Assembly: GCA_046330415.1 (NCBI GenBank)
Contig: JAXLSW010000012.1
Location: 115,963 to 179,962 of the forward strand
From: RHKX01 sp046330415
GTDB taxonomy: Bacteria > Actinomycetota > Thermoleophilia > Solirubrobacterales > 70-9
Length of the DNA stretch: 64,000 nucleotides
Reading direction: 5' to 3'
This document shows, in pieces, positions 18,464-27,723 of this stretch (position 1 is its first letter; each line of letters begins with the position of its first letter). Under the pieces are notes generated by a model that saw nothing but the letters and a program-made list of their open reading frames with translations, ran no database searches and was not told the DNA's origin. The translations under genes and the position numbers were made by a program.

Positions 18464-18721
18464 ATGGACCAGCTTGTCCAGCTCGTCGGAGCGATCCTCA
18501 TCCTCACCGCATTCGCAGGCGCGCAGTTCGGGCGCATCGACCAGCACTCGGTCATCTACCTGACCCTCAACCTCGTCGGCTCGGCGATCCTCGCCGTCCT
18601 CGCCGCGCTCGACTCGCAGATCGGCTTCCTCCTGCTCGAGGGCGTCTGGGCGCTCGTCTCCGCGTGGGCGCTCTGGGGAGCGCTGCGCTCGGGCCCCGAG
18701 CCCGCCGGCGCCGACGCCTGA
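18464..18721 (+). CDS. Small CBU_0592-type membrane protein
   Basis: 85 residues with about three membrane helices (LVQLVGAILILTAFAG, SVIYLTLNLVGSAILAVLAAL, GFLLLEGVWALVSAWALWG). The pattern N-L-x-G-(S/A)...E-G-x-W is that of the CBU_0592 family of unknown function. Seven bases after the PadR gene, so probably in its transcript. Confidence 0.8.
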   Translation: MDQLVQLVGAILILTAFAGAQFGRIDQHSVIYLTLNLVGSAILAVLAALDSQIGFLLLEGVWALVSAWALWGALRSGPEPAGADA

Positions 18722-18741
18722 GCACCCCGGCGCCCGGGGAC

Positions 18742-19857
18742 CTACTGGGCGGCGGCGACCGCCCGGTGCACGAAGGCCGCCGCCTCGGCGTCGTTGATCC
18801 CGCTCGCACGCAGCAGATCGACCGCGATCGAACGGACCTGGCTGACGATCCCGCTGACCGAGAGATTCGCGGTGTCGGCGAGCGAGTCCATCGCCAGCAC
18901 CGCAGCGCAGGTGGCCGCGTGGCGCGCGGCCGGGATCGCATCGTCGTCCCAGAGCGCGCGATCGAGCGCTCGAACGGCCTCGGCGAGCATCTGCACGCTC
19001 TCGACGGCGGCGGGAGGTGCGGGATCCCCCTGGTCGATCGAGCGCATCACGTTGCGAGCGAGCACCCGGGAGTTCCGCCACGCGAAGTCGATCGGGTCCA
19101 TCGCGGCTACGAGGTCACCCACCTGCCCGCGCGACGCCCGTCGTTGCGGCGCCATCATCGTCGTCTCGACCCCGGCGCTGAGGGTCTCACGCACCGCTCC
19201 GATCGCCCGCTCGCCCACCCGTCCTCGCGCCAATGCCTCAGCTGCCGCGGCGCGGTCGCGCTCCCGGAGCGCACCCGCGAGCTGGTCGAAGATGCCGGCG
19301 AGCTCGGCCAGCAGCGGATCGAGCTCACGCCGGGCCATCCGCAGCGGATGTGACGGGATCAGCGCGTTGGCGAGCAACGCCACGGCCGCGCCGATCAGCG
19401 CGTCGACGAAGCGCGCACCCGAGTAGCCGGGCGGGGCCGGAAGCGTGGCGACGAGCACGGCGGAGACCGCGGCCTGGTTGACGAGCAACGTCCCGCCACC
19501 GGCGAGCACCCCCGCGGCGACGGCGAGCGCCACGATCAGACCGACCTGCCAGACGCCGGTTCCGATCAGCATCACGAGGACGTCGGCGACGCCGATCCCG
19601 AGCGCGACCCCGACCCCGAGCTCGATCGCGCGGCGGCCGCGCTGGCCGACGCTGAGCCCGAGGGTGAGCACCGCCGCGATGGGCGCGAAGAACGGTGACC
19701 CGTGCCCGATGAGCTGCTGCGCGATCAGGTAGGAGAGCGCCGCGGCCACGCCGACCTGGACGATCGGCAACCACACCTCTCGCAGGTCCCGCAGCCGGCT
19801 GCGGCTGATGTCGCGCGCCGTCTCGCGTGCGGCTACGAACGAGTCGGGTGCGCTCAT
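18742..19857 (-). CDS. FUSC-family (aromatic acid exporter-like) membrane protein
   Basis: 371 residues. Six membrane helices in the N-terminal half (VGVAAALSYLIAQQLIGHGSPFFAPIAAVLTL, then paired Gly/Val-rich helices) and a long cytoplasmic helical domain. The segment H-G-x-P-F-F-A-P-I-A-A-V and QRGRRAIELGVGVALGIGVAD are characteristic of the FUSC/ArAE family of effluxers. Substrate unknown. Converges with the preceding small membrane protein gene. Confidence 0.85.
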   Translation of the reverse strand: MSAPDSFVAARETARDISRSRLRDLREVWLPIVQVGVAAALSYLIAQQLIGHGSPFFAPIAAVLTLGLSVGQRGRRAIELGVGVALGIGVADVLVMLIGTGVWQVGLIVALAVAAGVLAGGGTLLVNQAAVSAVLVATLPAPPGYSGARFVDALIGAAVALLANALIPSHPLRMARRELDPLLAELAGIFDQLAGALRERDRAAAAEALARGRVGERAIGAVRETLSAGVETTMMAPQRRASRGQVGDLVAAMDPIDFAWRNSRVLARNVMRSIDQGDPAPPAAVESVQMLAEAVRALDRALWDDDAIPAARHAATCAAVLAMDSLADTANLSVSGIVSQVRSIAVDLLRASGINDAEAAAFVHRAVAAAQ

Positions 19858-19923
19858 GGCTCGAATGTAGAACGCGGCGAGCCGGCGTGCCCGCTCTCGG
19901 CTGTGGCATCCTGCGCCGTCCCC

Positions 19924-20142
19924 ATGAACGAACTGAACGAACCGAACGAAGCAGCAGAGCTCAGCGAGAACGCGAAGCTCTGCCTCGACAGCCTCGAGAC
20001 CAAGCCCGCCCTCAACACCCCCGCCCTGATCGCCCAGAACGAGGGGATCGAGCGCGCCGACGCGGAGGCGGGGCTCGCCGAGCTCAAGGACGCCGGCCTC
20101 GTGCGCCAGAGCCCGATGGGCTGGAAGCTCCCCCGCAAGTAG
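19924..20142 (+). CDS. Small winged-helix-like hypothetical protein
   Basis: 72 residues. The body (LIAQNEGIERADAEAGLAELKDAGLV) reads as a helix-turn-helix with a recognition helix and short wing (GWKLPRK). The N-terminus is Asn/Glu-rich (MNELNEPNEAAELSENAK). No named family recognised. Thirty-four bases from the next gene on the same strand. It could be a DNA-binding regulator, but this is only by shape. Confidence 0.6.
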   Translation: MNELNEPNEAAELSENAKLCLDSLETKPALNTPALIAQNEGIERADAEAGLAELKDAGLVRQSPMGWKLPRK

Positions 20143-20185
20143 GAACCGCCGCCGGCGCCCGGCGCCGGCGCGGAGAGCCCGAGCG

Positions 20186-20767
20186 ATGGCGGACCGCTCC
20201 TTCCTGATCCTTCACGGCTTCGGCTACGACGGCGACCCGGCGCACTGGCACGCGTGGCTCGAGCGGTCCCTGCGGGAGCGAGGCGAACGCGTCGCCCGGC
20301 CCCTTCTCCCGGATCCCGAGCGACCGTCGCTGGCCGCGTGGTCGGAGATCGCAAGCTCGGAGCTCGAGGCGATGGCGGGCGAGCGCATCGTCATCGCCCA
20401 CTCGCTGGGGGTGCTCACGTGGATCCATCTCTCCCCCTCCCTGGAGGGCCCGGTCGAGCGGCTGCTGCTCGTCTCCCCGCCCGAGGACGCCGAGGTCCCG
20501 GCCGGGGGCGAGCAGTTCCACGTCGGCGACTTCGACCCGGCACCGCTGCGGGCGAGCTGCGCGCGGGCGATCAGGCTGGTTCGCGGCGAGGGCGATCCAT
20601 ACAGCCCCGGCGGCGTGCCGCCGTGGGCGGAGGAGGCCGGGTGCGAGGTCGACGCCATCGCAGGCGCCGAGCACCTCAACCCCGACGACGGCTACGGCGA
20701 GTGGCCTTCGCTTCTCGCCTGGTGCGAGGAGCCCGGCACGCGCATCACCGCCCGCGTCCACAGCTGA
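20186..20767 (+). CDS. RBBP9/YdeN-family alpha/beta hydrolase
   Basis: 193 residues. Small serine hydrolase fold: LILHGFGYDGDPAHWHAWL at the start, nucleophile elbow AHSLGVL near 75, and a late His in the AEHLNPDDG region. Members cleave small esters; physiological substrates are mostly unknown. No signal peptide. Confidence 0.85.
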   Translation: MADRSFLILHGFGYDGDPAHWHAWLERSLRERGERVARPLLPDPERPSLAAWSEIASSELEAMAGERIVIAHSLGVLTWIHLSPSLEGPVERLLLVSPPEDAEVPAGGEQFHVGDFDPAPLRASCARAIRLVRGEGDPYSPGGVPPWAEEAGCEVDAIAGAEHLNPDDGYGEWPSLLAWCEEPGTRITARVHS

Positions 20768-20815
20768 CCCCACAGCTGACCCGTCTGACCCGTCGCCGCG
20801 GCGTCGGCGGGCAAC

Positions 20816-22234
20816 TCAGCGGCTGAGCTCGCGCAGCGCTCGGTTCGCGGCGTTGAAGCCGCACATGCCGTGGGCACCGGCCCCGGGGGGGGTCGCGGCC
20901 GAGCAGATGTAGAGGCCCTTCGCGCCCAGCGAGTAGGGCGCGAGCGTGATCCGCGGGCGGAACAGCATCTGCAGCGGGTCGTTGGCGCCGGTGACGATGT
21001 CGCCGCCGACGTAGTTGGGGTTGTGAGCCGCCATCGCCGCCGGGCCCCTCGCGTGGCGGGCGAGGATCCGGTCGCGGAAGCCGGGGGCGAAGCGCTCGAT
21101 CTGGGCGAGGACCGCCTCCTCGGCGTCCCCCGTGTACCCCGCGGGGACGTGGGCGTAGGCGTAGAGCGGATGGACGTCCCCCTGCGAGCGGCTCGGGTCG
21201 GCCAGGTACTGCTGGCAGACGAGGACGAACGGCCGCTCCGGCATCTCGCCCGCGGCGACCCGGCGCTCGGCGTCGGCGATCTCCTCGTAGCCGCCGCCCA
21301 CGTGGACGGTGCCGGCGAGGCGCGAGTCCCGATGGCGCCACGGCACCCCGCCCTCGACCGCGAGGTCGAGCTTGAACGCGCCGGGACCGTGTCGGAAGCG
21401 GCGCAGGCCGCGCGCGAGGCGGGCGGGAATCCGGCTCCCGGCCAGATCCGCCGCGGCGGCCGGGGCGAGGTCGAGGATCACGATGTCGGGGGAGCCCAGC
21501 TCGGCGAGGTCGGTGACGGCCACCCCGGTCTCCACGCGTCCACCGTGCTCGCTGAGGATCGAGCCCATCGCTGCGCTGATCGCGCCCGAGCCTCCCTTCG
21601 CCACGGGCCAGCCGTTGCTGTGCGCGGCGGCCGCCAGCGTCGTCCCGATCGCCGCCGACATCAGCGAGCCGAACGGCCGGAAGGCGTGCGCGGCGACACC
21701 GGCCAGGAGCCCGCGCCCCTCCTCGCTCCCCAGCGCCCGCGCCAGGGCGGCGACCGGGAGCCCGGCTCTGGTGCCGAAGCGGGCCAGCAGCAACGGGTGC
21801 TCGGGAACGTGCGCCATCGGCCGAACGATCTCGCCGGCGAGATCATCGAAGGAGGCCGCGAAGGGACCCAGCAGGGACCGCCAGCGGCGCCCGTCCCCAT
21901 CCGGCAGCGCAGCCGCGGTGTCGTCGATCGAACGCCACGCGCTCGCTCCGCGGCCACCGTCGAGCGGGTGGGAGTACTCGACTTCGGGCCACAACCAATC
22001 GAGGCCGTGGGCCGCGAGGTCGAAGCGCTCCGAGAAGGGCGTACCGAGCGCGAGCGGGTGCGCCGCCGAGCATTCGTCGTGGATCAAGCCCGGGAGCGTC
22101 AGCTCGCTGCTGCGGGTGCCGCCGCCGATCCTCTCAGCGGCTTCGTAGACCGTGACATCGATCCCGGCCGCTGCGAGGGTGACGGCCGCGGCGAGCCCAT
22201 TGGGCCCGCTTCCGACGACCGCGGCCGTGCTCAT
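20816..22234 (-). CDS. NAD(P)/FAD-dependent oxidoreductase (phytoene dehydrogenase-like)
   Basis: 472 residues. FAD Rossmann motif at the start (VVGSGPNGLAAAVTLAAAG, then YEAAERIGGGTRS) and a C-terminal FAD-closing motif (GLYICSAATPPGAGAHGMCG). This N- and C-terminal pairing is that of the CrtI-like/PYROXD2 group. Its ATG overlaps the stop of the NAD synthetase gene by four bases, so the two are coupled. It need not act on carotenoids. Confidence 0.88.
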   Translation of the reverse strand: MSTAAVVGSGPNGLAAAVTLAAAGIDVTVYEAAERIGGGTRSSELTLPGLIHDECSAAHPLALGTPFSERFDLAAHGLDWLWPEVEYSHPLDGGRGASAWRSIDDTAAALPDGDGRRWRSLLGPFAASFDDLAGEIVRPMAHVPEHPLLLARFGTRAGLPVAALARALGSEEGRGLLAGVAAHAFRPFGSLMSAAIGTTLAAAAHSNGWPVAKGGSGAISAAMGSILSEHGGRVETGVAVTDLAELGSPDIVILDLAPAAAADLAGSRIPARLARGLRRFRHGPGAFKLDLAVEGGVPWRHRDSRLAGTVHVGGGYEEIADAERRVAAGEMPERPFVLVCQQYLADPSRSQGDVHPLYAYAHVPAGYTGDAEEAVLAQIERFAPGFRDRILARHARGPAAMAAHNPNYVGGDIVTGANDPLQMLFRPRITLAPYSLGAKGLYICSAATPPGAGAHGMCGFNAANRALRELSR

Positions 22235-24276
22235 CCGCCCGGCTGCCAGCGCTCGAGGTCACGCAACCATACGGTTGCAGTTCCATCGGAAGGGGCGCGC
22301 CAGTCCCCGCGCGGGGAGAGCGATCCGCCATGGGAGACCTTCGGGCCGTTGGGAAGCGCCGAGCGCTTGAACTGCGCAAAGGCGAAGAAGCGCTCGCAGA
22401 AGACCTCGAGCCAGCGCTTGATCTCCGCCTCGTCGTAGGCGACCCGCTTGCCGTCGGGGAAGTTCGGGGGCCACTCCCCCGCCTCGGCGTCCGCCCACGC
22501 GTGGGAGGCGAGAAAGCCGATCTTCGTCGGCCTGAACCCGTGCCTGAGCACGTGGAAGAGCGTGAAGTCGTGCAGCGAGTAGGGGCCGATCTTGTCCTCG
22601 GTCGACTGCAGCTCCTCGCCGGGCACCAGCTCGGGGCTGATCTCGGTGTCGAGGATCGACAGCAGCGTCTCGTTGACATCGGTCCCGAACTGGCCGGAGG
22701 CCGCGACCCAGCGGATCAGGTGCTGGATCAGCGTCTTCGGGACGCCGGCGTTGACGTTGTAGTGGCTCATCTGATCGCCGACGCCATAGGTGGCCCAGCC
22801 GAGCGCGAGCTCGGAGAGGTCGCCGGTCCCAAGCACGATCCCACCGCGCTGGCCGGCGATCCGGAACAGGTAGTCGGTGCGCAGGCCCGCCTGGACGTTC
22901 TCGAAGGTGACGTCGTAGAGCTCCTCGCCGTCGGCGAACGGGTGGCCGATGTTCTTCAACATCAGTCGCGCCGTCTCGGTGATGTCGAGCTCCTCGACGG
23001 TGACCCCGAGGGCCTTCATCAGGGCGTGAGCGTTCGCCTTCGTCTCGGCGCTGGTGGCGAAGCCCGGCAGCGTGAAGCCGAGGATGTCGGTGCGCGGGCG
23101 GCCGGAGAGGTCCATCGCATGTGCGGCGACGATCAGCGCGTGAGTGGAGTCGAGCCCGCCGGAGACGCCGATGACCACCTTCGAGCCGCCGATCGCCTCG
23201 AGCCGTCGCCGCAGCCCGGCCACCTGGATGTTGTAGGCCTCGTAGCAGTCGAGCTCGAGACGTTCGCGGTCGGCTGGCACGAACGGGAAGCGCTCGACGC
23301 GCCGCCGCAGGCCGAGGTCGCCTGCCGGCGGGTCCAGCTCGAATGCGACCGTGCGGAACGCTCCGGTGCGTGCCGCATGGGTGCGGCGGTTCTCGTCGAA
23401 GGTCCCCATCCGCATCCGCTCCTGGCGCAGCAGGTCGAGGTCGACGTCGGCGACCGAACGGCGTGGTCCCTCTGGGAATCGCTCGCTTTCGGCGAGGAGC
23501 GTTCCGTTCTCCCAGACCATGGTCTGACCGTCCCAGGAGAGGTCGGTGGTCGACTCGCCCTCGCCGGCGGCCGCGTAGGCGTAGGCGGCCAGGCAGCGAG
23601 CCGACTGCGAGCGGCAGAGCAGCTTGCGGTCCTCGGCGCGGGCGACGGTGATCGGGCTGCCGGAGAGGTTGAGGAGGACGCTCGCGCCCGCCAGCGCGGC
23701 CTCGGAGCTCGGCGGGATCGGGACCCAGACGTCCTCGCAGACCTCGACGTGGACGATGAGGCCGGGAACATCGGCGGCGGCGAACAGCAGGTCAGGGCCG
23801 AAGGGCGCATCCTCCCCACCCGCCGCCGCGAGCCTGATCGCACCGCCCCGGCGATCGTCCCCCGGTGCCATCTGCCGGCGCTCGTAGAACTCGCGGTAGG
23901 TCGGCAGGTACGACTTCGGGACGACGCCGAGGACCCGTCCTCGGTGCACCGCGACGGCGCAGTTGAAGACCCGGCCCCCATGGCGCAGCGGTGCGCCGAC
24001 GACGAGCAGCGGCAGGAGATCCTCCGAGCCGGCGACGACGTCGCCGAGGGCTCCCTCCACCCCGTCGAGCAGCGCGTCCTGCAGCAGCAGGTCCTCGATC
24101 GAGTAGCCGCTCAGGCAGAGCTCCGGGAAGAGCGCCACCGCGACCCCGTCGCTCGAGCAGGCCCGCGCCTGCTCCAGGACCGCTGCCGCGTTGGCGGCGG
24201 GATCGCCGATCGTCACCGGCCCCGTGCAGGCGGCGATGCGGGCGAAGCCCTGCTCGTAGATCGAGCGGAAGTCCAT
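22231..24276 (-). CDS. nadE: Glutamine-dependent NAD+ synthase
   Basis: 681 residues, the long two-domain form. N-terminal nitrilase-like glutaminase (LFPELCLSGYSIEDL, VPKSYLPTYREFYERR, HVEVCEDVW, giving the Glu-Lys-Cys triad) that supplies ammonia, then the ATP-dependent synthetase with the P-loop-like VIGVSGGLDSTHAL. Converts nicotinic acid adenine dinucleotide to NAD. The reading is intact. Upstream neighbour is 82 bases away on the same strand; downstream it overlaps the oxidoreductase gene. Confidence 0.96.
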   Translation of the reverse strand: MDFRSIYEQGFARIAACTGPVTIGDPAANAAAVLEQARACSSDGVAVALFPELCLSGYSIEDLLLQDALLDGVEGALGDVVAGSEDLLPLLVVGAPLRHGGRVFNCAVAVHRGRVLGVVPKSYLPTYREFYERRQMAPGDDRRGGAIRLAAAGGEDAPFGPDLLFAAADVPGLIVHVEVCEDVWVPIPPSSEAALAGASVLLNLSGSPITVARAEDRKLLCRSQSARCLAAYAYAAAGEGESTTDLSWDGQTMVWENGTLLAESERFPEGPRRSVADVDLDLLRQERMRMGTFDENRRTHAARTGAFRTVAFELDPPAGDLGLRRRVERFPFVPADRERLELDCYEAYNIQVAGLRRRLEAIGGSKVVIGVSGGLDSTHALIVAAHAMDLSGRPRTDILGFTLPGFATSAETKANAHALMKALGVTVEELDITETARLMLKNIGHPFADGEELYDVTFENVQAGLRTDYLFRIAGQRGGIVLGTGDLSELALGWATYGVGDQMSHYNVNAGVPKTLIQHLIRWVAASGQFGTDVNETLLSILDTEISPELVPGEELQSTEDKIGPYSLHDFTLFHVLRHGFRPTKIGFLASHAWADAEAGEWPPNFPDGKRVAYDEAEIKRWLEVFCERFFAFAQFKRSALPNGPKVSHGGSLSPRGDWRAPSDGTATVWLRDLERWQPGG

Positions 24277-24358
24277 GCCCCCTAGTTTGAAGCGCCGACG
24301 CGAGCGAATCGAGGGACGCTCGCCTCGTGCAAGCGCCCTCGCGGCGCCGGCCTCGGGC

Positions 24359-24742
24359 TCAGACGAAGTGCTCGTCGTAGACGCAGAGACCCCAGATGAC
24401 GATCACATCGATGGTCATGATGATGATCGACCAGATCGGGAAGACCGGCAGGAAGAACAGCTGCGCGACGAGGCTGAAGCAGCAGAGCGCGATGCCCGCG
24501 ACCTGGCCGTTGGCGCTGCGCTTGAAGATCAGGTTCGCCGTCATCAGCTGGAACGCGCCGAGCGCCAGCATCACGATCCCCCAGAACGTGAGGTTCGCGA
24601 AGAACAGCTCGTTGTCGGCGAAGTGATCGTCTCCGACGAGGGCCATGATCCCGTCGATGCAGTTGAAGATTCCGAGGACGAGGAACAGCGTCGCTGCGAA
24701 CAGGACCGTTCCCTCTCCCTTCGGCCGGGTACTTGCCTCCAA
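24359..24742 (-). CDS. DUF7144-type four-helix membrane protein
   Basis: 127 residues, four membrane helices: LFAATLFLVLGIFNCIDGIMAL, LTFWGIVMLALGAFQLMTA, IALCCFSLVAQLFFLPVFP and IWSIIIMTIDVIVIWGLCVY. The patterns G-x-x-N-x-x-x-G-x-x-A-L and P-x-W-S-I are those of a membrane family common in actinobacteria, without known function. The TTG at 24742 is chosen because a strong ribosome binding site, AAAGGAG, lies six bases before it; longer starts would add a Gly/Arg-rich tail. Confidence 0.8.
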   Translation of the reverse strand: MEASTRPKGEGTVLFAATLFLVLGIFNCIDGIMALVGDDHFADNELFFANLTFWGIVMLALGAFQLMTANLIFKRSANGQVAGIALCCFSLVAQLFFLPVFPIWSIIIMTIDVIVIWGLCVYDEHFV

Positions 24743-24866
24743 GGCAGCTCCTTTGACTCTTTCGATTAGCCCGCCGCGCCCCCAGCCTAGGCGACCAGGC
24801 GGTCGCGGCGCTCCGATTGCCCGACCGCCGTTCGCGCGCAACGGTTAGAACTCCCATCCACAGACG

Positions 24867-25865
24867 ATGACCAGCGAGGGAAGCTTCCGCAGCCGGCTCG
24901 AGGGTGTGTACCGCACCCCGGATGAGATCAGGGACGCCGCGTACCTGCTCGACGGCGACGTCCTGGCCAAGCAATCGCGCTACTGGCTACTGCTGACGCT
25001 GTCGGCGGTGATCGCGACCGCCGGCATCATCTCCGACTCAACCGCGACGGTCATCGGCGCGATGATCATCGCGCCGCTCGCCACGCCGATCCAGGGCATC
25101 GCGGTTGCGATCACCTACGGCGAGGTACGGCCGCTGCTGCAATCCGCCGCGATCCTGATCGGATCGACGGCGCTCGTCATCGCCATCGGCGCCACCATGG
25201 CGCTGATCCTCCCCGAGCTCAAGGAGGTCGGCGACAACTCGCAGATCTCCGGTCGCATCTCGCCCACCCTCATCGATCTGGTTGCGGCGGCGGCGACCGG
25301 GCTGGCGGGGGCGTTCGCCGTCACCCGACGCGACATCGGCGACATCCTGCCCGGGGTCGCCATCGCGATCTCTCTGGTCCCGCCGCTCTGCGTCGTCGGG
25401 GTCACGGGCGCCCAGGACAGCTTCGACGGTGCGCTCGGCGCGCTTCTCCTCTACACGACCAACGTGCTCGCGATCCTCGTCGCCGGGATCGTCGTCTTCG
25501 GCGGCACCCGGCTGACCCGCCACGAGGAGGGCGACCTCAATCGCGGCTCGATCCTCGCGGTGGTGGCCGCAGGGGTCGTCGTCGTGGTCGCGGCCCTCGG
25601 CGTGAGCACGTACCGGACGGTCCAGCTCACCAACCGCCTGAACGAGGCGACGGACATCGCCGACAGCTGGGCGGCGGCGAACTCCGAACGCGTCCTCGAC
25701 ACCCACTTCGAGGGAACCTCGCTCGTCGTGGTCGTCGAGGGACTGAGCGACGGCTCCCAGGACTCAGAGCTCCCCCGACTGCTCTCCGACACGCTCCCCG
25801 CCGGAAGCGACGTGATCGTCGAGCGGGTCGCCGGCCAGCGCGACGAGGCCGGCGAGGTGGGCTGA
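24867..25865 (+). CDS. DUF389 membrane protein (TIGR00341 family)
   Basis: 332 residues. Core sequence YWLLLTLSAVIATAGIISDSTATVIGAMIIAPLATPI is the signature of the DUF389 family; six or so membrane helices follow, with LPGVAIAISLVPPLCVVG. The C-terminal 90 residues form a soluble domain after a last helix. Function unknown. Monocistronic. Confidence 0.9.
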   Translation: MTSEGSFRSRLEGVYRTPDEIRDAAYLLDGDVLAKQSRYWLLLTLSAVIATAGIISDSTATVIGAMIIAPLATPIQGIAVAITYGEVRPLLQSAAILIGSTALVIAIGATMALILPELKEVGDNSQISGRISPTLIDLVAAAATGLAGAFAVTRRDIGDILPGVAIAISLVPPLCVVGVTGAQDSFDGALGALLLYTTNVLAILVAGIVVFGGTRLTRHEEGDLNRGSILAVVAAGVVVVVAALGVSTYRTVQLTNRLNEATDIADSWAAANSERVLDTHFEGTSLVVVVEGLSDGSQDSELPRLLSDTLPAGSDVIVERVAGQRDEAGEVG

Positions 25866-25884
25866 GCTTCCGCGCGGGCCGTCC

Positions 25885-27063
25885 CTACCGAGGTGCGTCG
25901 TCGACGAGCTCGTGGGCGATGCCGTACTGCTTTCGCAACCGCGCCATTTCTACGGTGCGCCGCTCGAACGCCCGCCGCGTCCTCACCTCGGCTCCGCCGG
26001 GAACGAGCGCGTCGTGCACCGCATTCGCGGCCCGCGTGAGCGGCGCGCTCACCGCCGGCAGGTGCTTCCAGGGCGTGTCGGGGATCGCGAGCGCGTCGGC
26101 GGCGGCATCGCCGACGAAGGCGCGCTGCATCCCCCGGATCAGCGCCGTCGGGCGGCGACCGCCGGGCAGCATCCGGCCCAGCTCCGCCGCCTGGAACTCC
26201 GCGAGGGCGCGGATGAAATCGCGGTCGCCCTCGTCGGGACCCGTGCCCGTCAGCGCGTAGAGATCCTCGATCCGCTCGTAGTCACCGGCGGTGAGGGGAA
26301 GGAAATGGTGGTCGACCCCGACGAGGTGGCCGATGTAGCGCCACAGGTGATGGATGTCGGCGAGCTCGTCGTCGCGGTAGCCGGCGCCGAGCTGCGCCAT
26401 CGCCCGCAGCGCCACCGAGCAGAACTCGGCCAGGGTGAAGGCCATGAACGGCTGCGGGATCGGCAACCCCCACGCGGCCGCATCCCACTCGGGCTTGCGC
26501 TGCAGGTGGGCGCGTACGTGGGCGTGGATCATCCGCACGCGGAGGGTCCGCTCGAAGCCGAGGGCGTCCCGCTGTAGACCCCCCGGGGTGGTCGCGGCCA
26601 TGAGCCACGAGCCGACCTCGATCGAACGGACGGCGGGATCGCCGGCGTAGCGGCCGGTGAACGAGAGCGGCTTGCCGGCGACGTTGTTGGTCGCGCCGGC
26701 GACCAGGGAGGCGGCGGCGAGGACGATCCCGTACTCGCGCGACTGGCGCACGAGCAGCCGCGCGCCGCGGTCGCAGCGGTCGAAGTCGAGCCAGGTCGGC
26801 GGGGAGTCGAGCTCGGCGAAGAGGGCGGCGAGCGCCGGCGAGGGATCGTCGACGGAGTCGATGCCGTCGGCGATCGCGCGCCGAATGGAGCGCGCGGAGC
26901 CGTCGGCGACCGCCGCGTCGGCGAGCGGGTCCCCGCGCCACATCCCATCGATCCACAGGCGGCCGAAGTCACCGTGGCGGGCGATGGCCTCCTCGGCGTT
27001 GACGAGCGCCGTCGGGAACGGATGCGGATCGGCGAGCGCTGGTGCGGTGTCGGTTGCGGACAT
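25885..27063 (-). CDS. Oxygenase MpaB family protein (DUF2236)
   Basis: 392 residues. Heme-dependent oxygenase superfamily that includes fungal MpaB and rubber oxygenase Lcp. Visible landmarks: RMIHAHVRAHL, AFTLAEFCSVALRAMAQLG, HHLWRYIGHLVGVDHHFLPLT, with several His suited to bind heme. No signal peptide, unlike secreted Lcp. The ATG at 27063 leaves the TetR operator candidate in noncoding DNA; an ATG 33 bases upstream would run through it. Divergent from a TetR gene, which probably represses it. Confidence 0.85.
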   Translation of the reverse strand: MSATDTAPALADPHPFPTALVNAEEAIARHGDFGRLWIDGMWRGDPLADAAVADGSARSIRRAIADGIDSVDDPSPALAALFAELDSPPTWLDFDRCDRGARLLVRQSREYGIVLAAASLVAGATNNVAGKPLSFTGRYAGDPAVRSIEVGSWLMAATTPGGLQRDALGFERTLRVRMIHAHVRAHLQRKPEWDAAAWGLPIPQPFMAFTLAEFCSVALRAMAQLGAGYRDDELADIHHLWRYIGHLVGVDHHFLPLTAGDYERIEDLYALTGTGPDEGDRDFIRALAEFQAAELGRMLPGGRRPTALIRGMQRAFVGDAAADALAIPDTPWKHLPAVSAPLTRAANAVHDALVPGGAEVRTRRAFERRTVEMARLRKQYGIAHELVDDAPR

Positions 27064-27081
27064 GCTCCGCGTAATGAGAAC

Positions 27082-27096
27082 ATGAGGATTGCTCAT
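27082..27096. promoter_or_regulatory. Candidate TetR operator
   Basis: ATGAGGATTGCTCAT, a 15-bp dyad (ATGAG/CTCAT), lies in the 49-bp space between the divergent MpaB-type oxygenase and TetR genes. A further ATGAG half-site sits just upstream (27074-27078). This is the normal site for an autorepressing TetR regulator. Confidence 0.5.
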
Positions 27097-27112
27097 CTTC
27101 AATTCACTTCTG

Positions 27113-27703
27113 ATGGCCCAGCGATCCCGATCACAGCCCAAGCAGCGCCGCGCACGCGAGATGCGAGCCGCGATCCTCCACAGCGCCGCTCAGCTTCTCG
27201 AGCGTGGCGAGGAGGTGAACACGCGTGCGATAGCTGAGGAGACGCACGTCAGCATCGGCACCGTCTATCGCTACTTCAACGACCGCGAGGAGATCATCGG
27301 GATCCTCCTCGAGGACGCGACCCAGCGGATCTACGGCGACCTCACCGCGGCGGTCGGTGCCGCCCTCGACCTGGAGCCCGACGACGCCACGCTGCTGATC
27401 GTCGAGTCGCTCACCGCCTCCTTCGAGCGCCACGCTCCGATCCTGCGTGAGATCTTCGGGCGCGGCGGCGATCCGGCTCTGCAGGAACGCGCCGAGCGTA
27501 CGCTCGCCGCCCTCGCTCGAGTCCTCCCCGCCCGCCACCGTCCCGATCTCTCCCCCGCCGAGCTCGACGACCTCGTCTTCGTGACGATGGGCTTCACCGC
27601 CAACGGCTGCCTGCGCATCGCCCTGCAGCGACCGCCCGGCGCCGATCGCCAGGCGATGGTCGAGGTCACCGCGCGGATGCTGTCGGCGTCGTTGCGGCCG
27701 TAG
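27113..27703 (+). CDS. TetR/AcrR-family transcriptional regulator
   Basis: 196 residues. N-terminal HTH (RAAILHSAAQLLERGEEVNTRAIAEETHVSIGTVYRYFNDREEII), the classic TetR order of helices with VSIGTVYRYF as recognition helix. The ligand domain is unassigned. Start at 27113 (MAQRSRSQPK). Divergent from the MpaB-type oxygenase, with a dyad between them. Confidence 0.93.
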   Translation: MAQRSRSQPKQRRAREMRAAILHSAAQLLERGEEVNTRAIAEETHVSIGTVYRYFNDREEIIGILLEDATQRIYGDLTAAVGAALDLEPDDATLLIVESLTASFERHAPILREIFGRGGDPALQERAERTLAALARVLPARHRPDLSPAELDDLVFVTMGFTANGCLRIALQRPPGADRQAMVEVTARMLSASLRP

Positions 27704-27723
27704 CGGCCTTTGCGGTCAGGGGA

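Noticed and set aside
22330..24285. A 651-codon plus-strand frame opposite NAD synthetase
   Set aside because: Shadow of an intact two-domain nadE.
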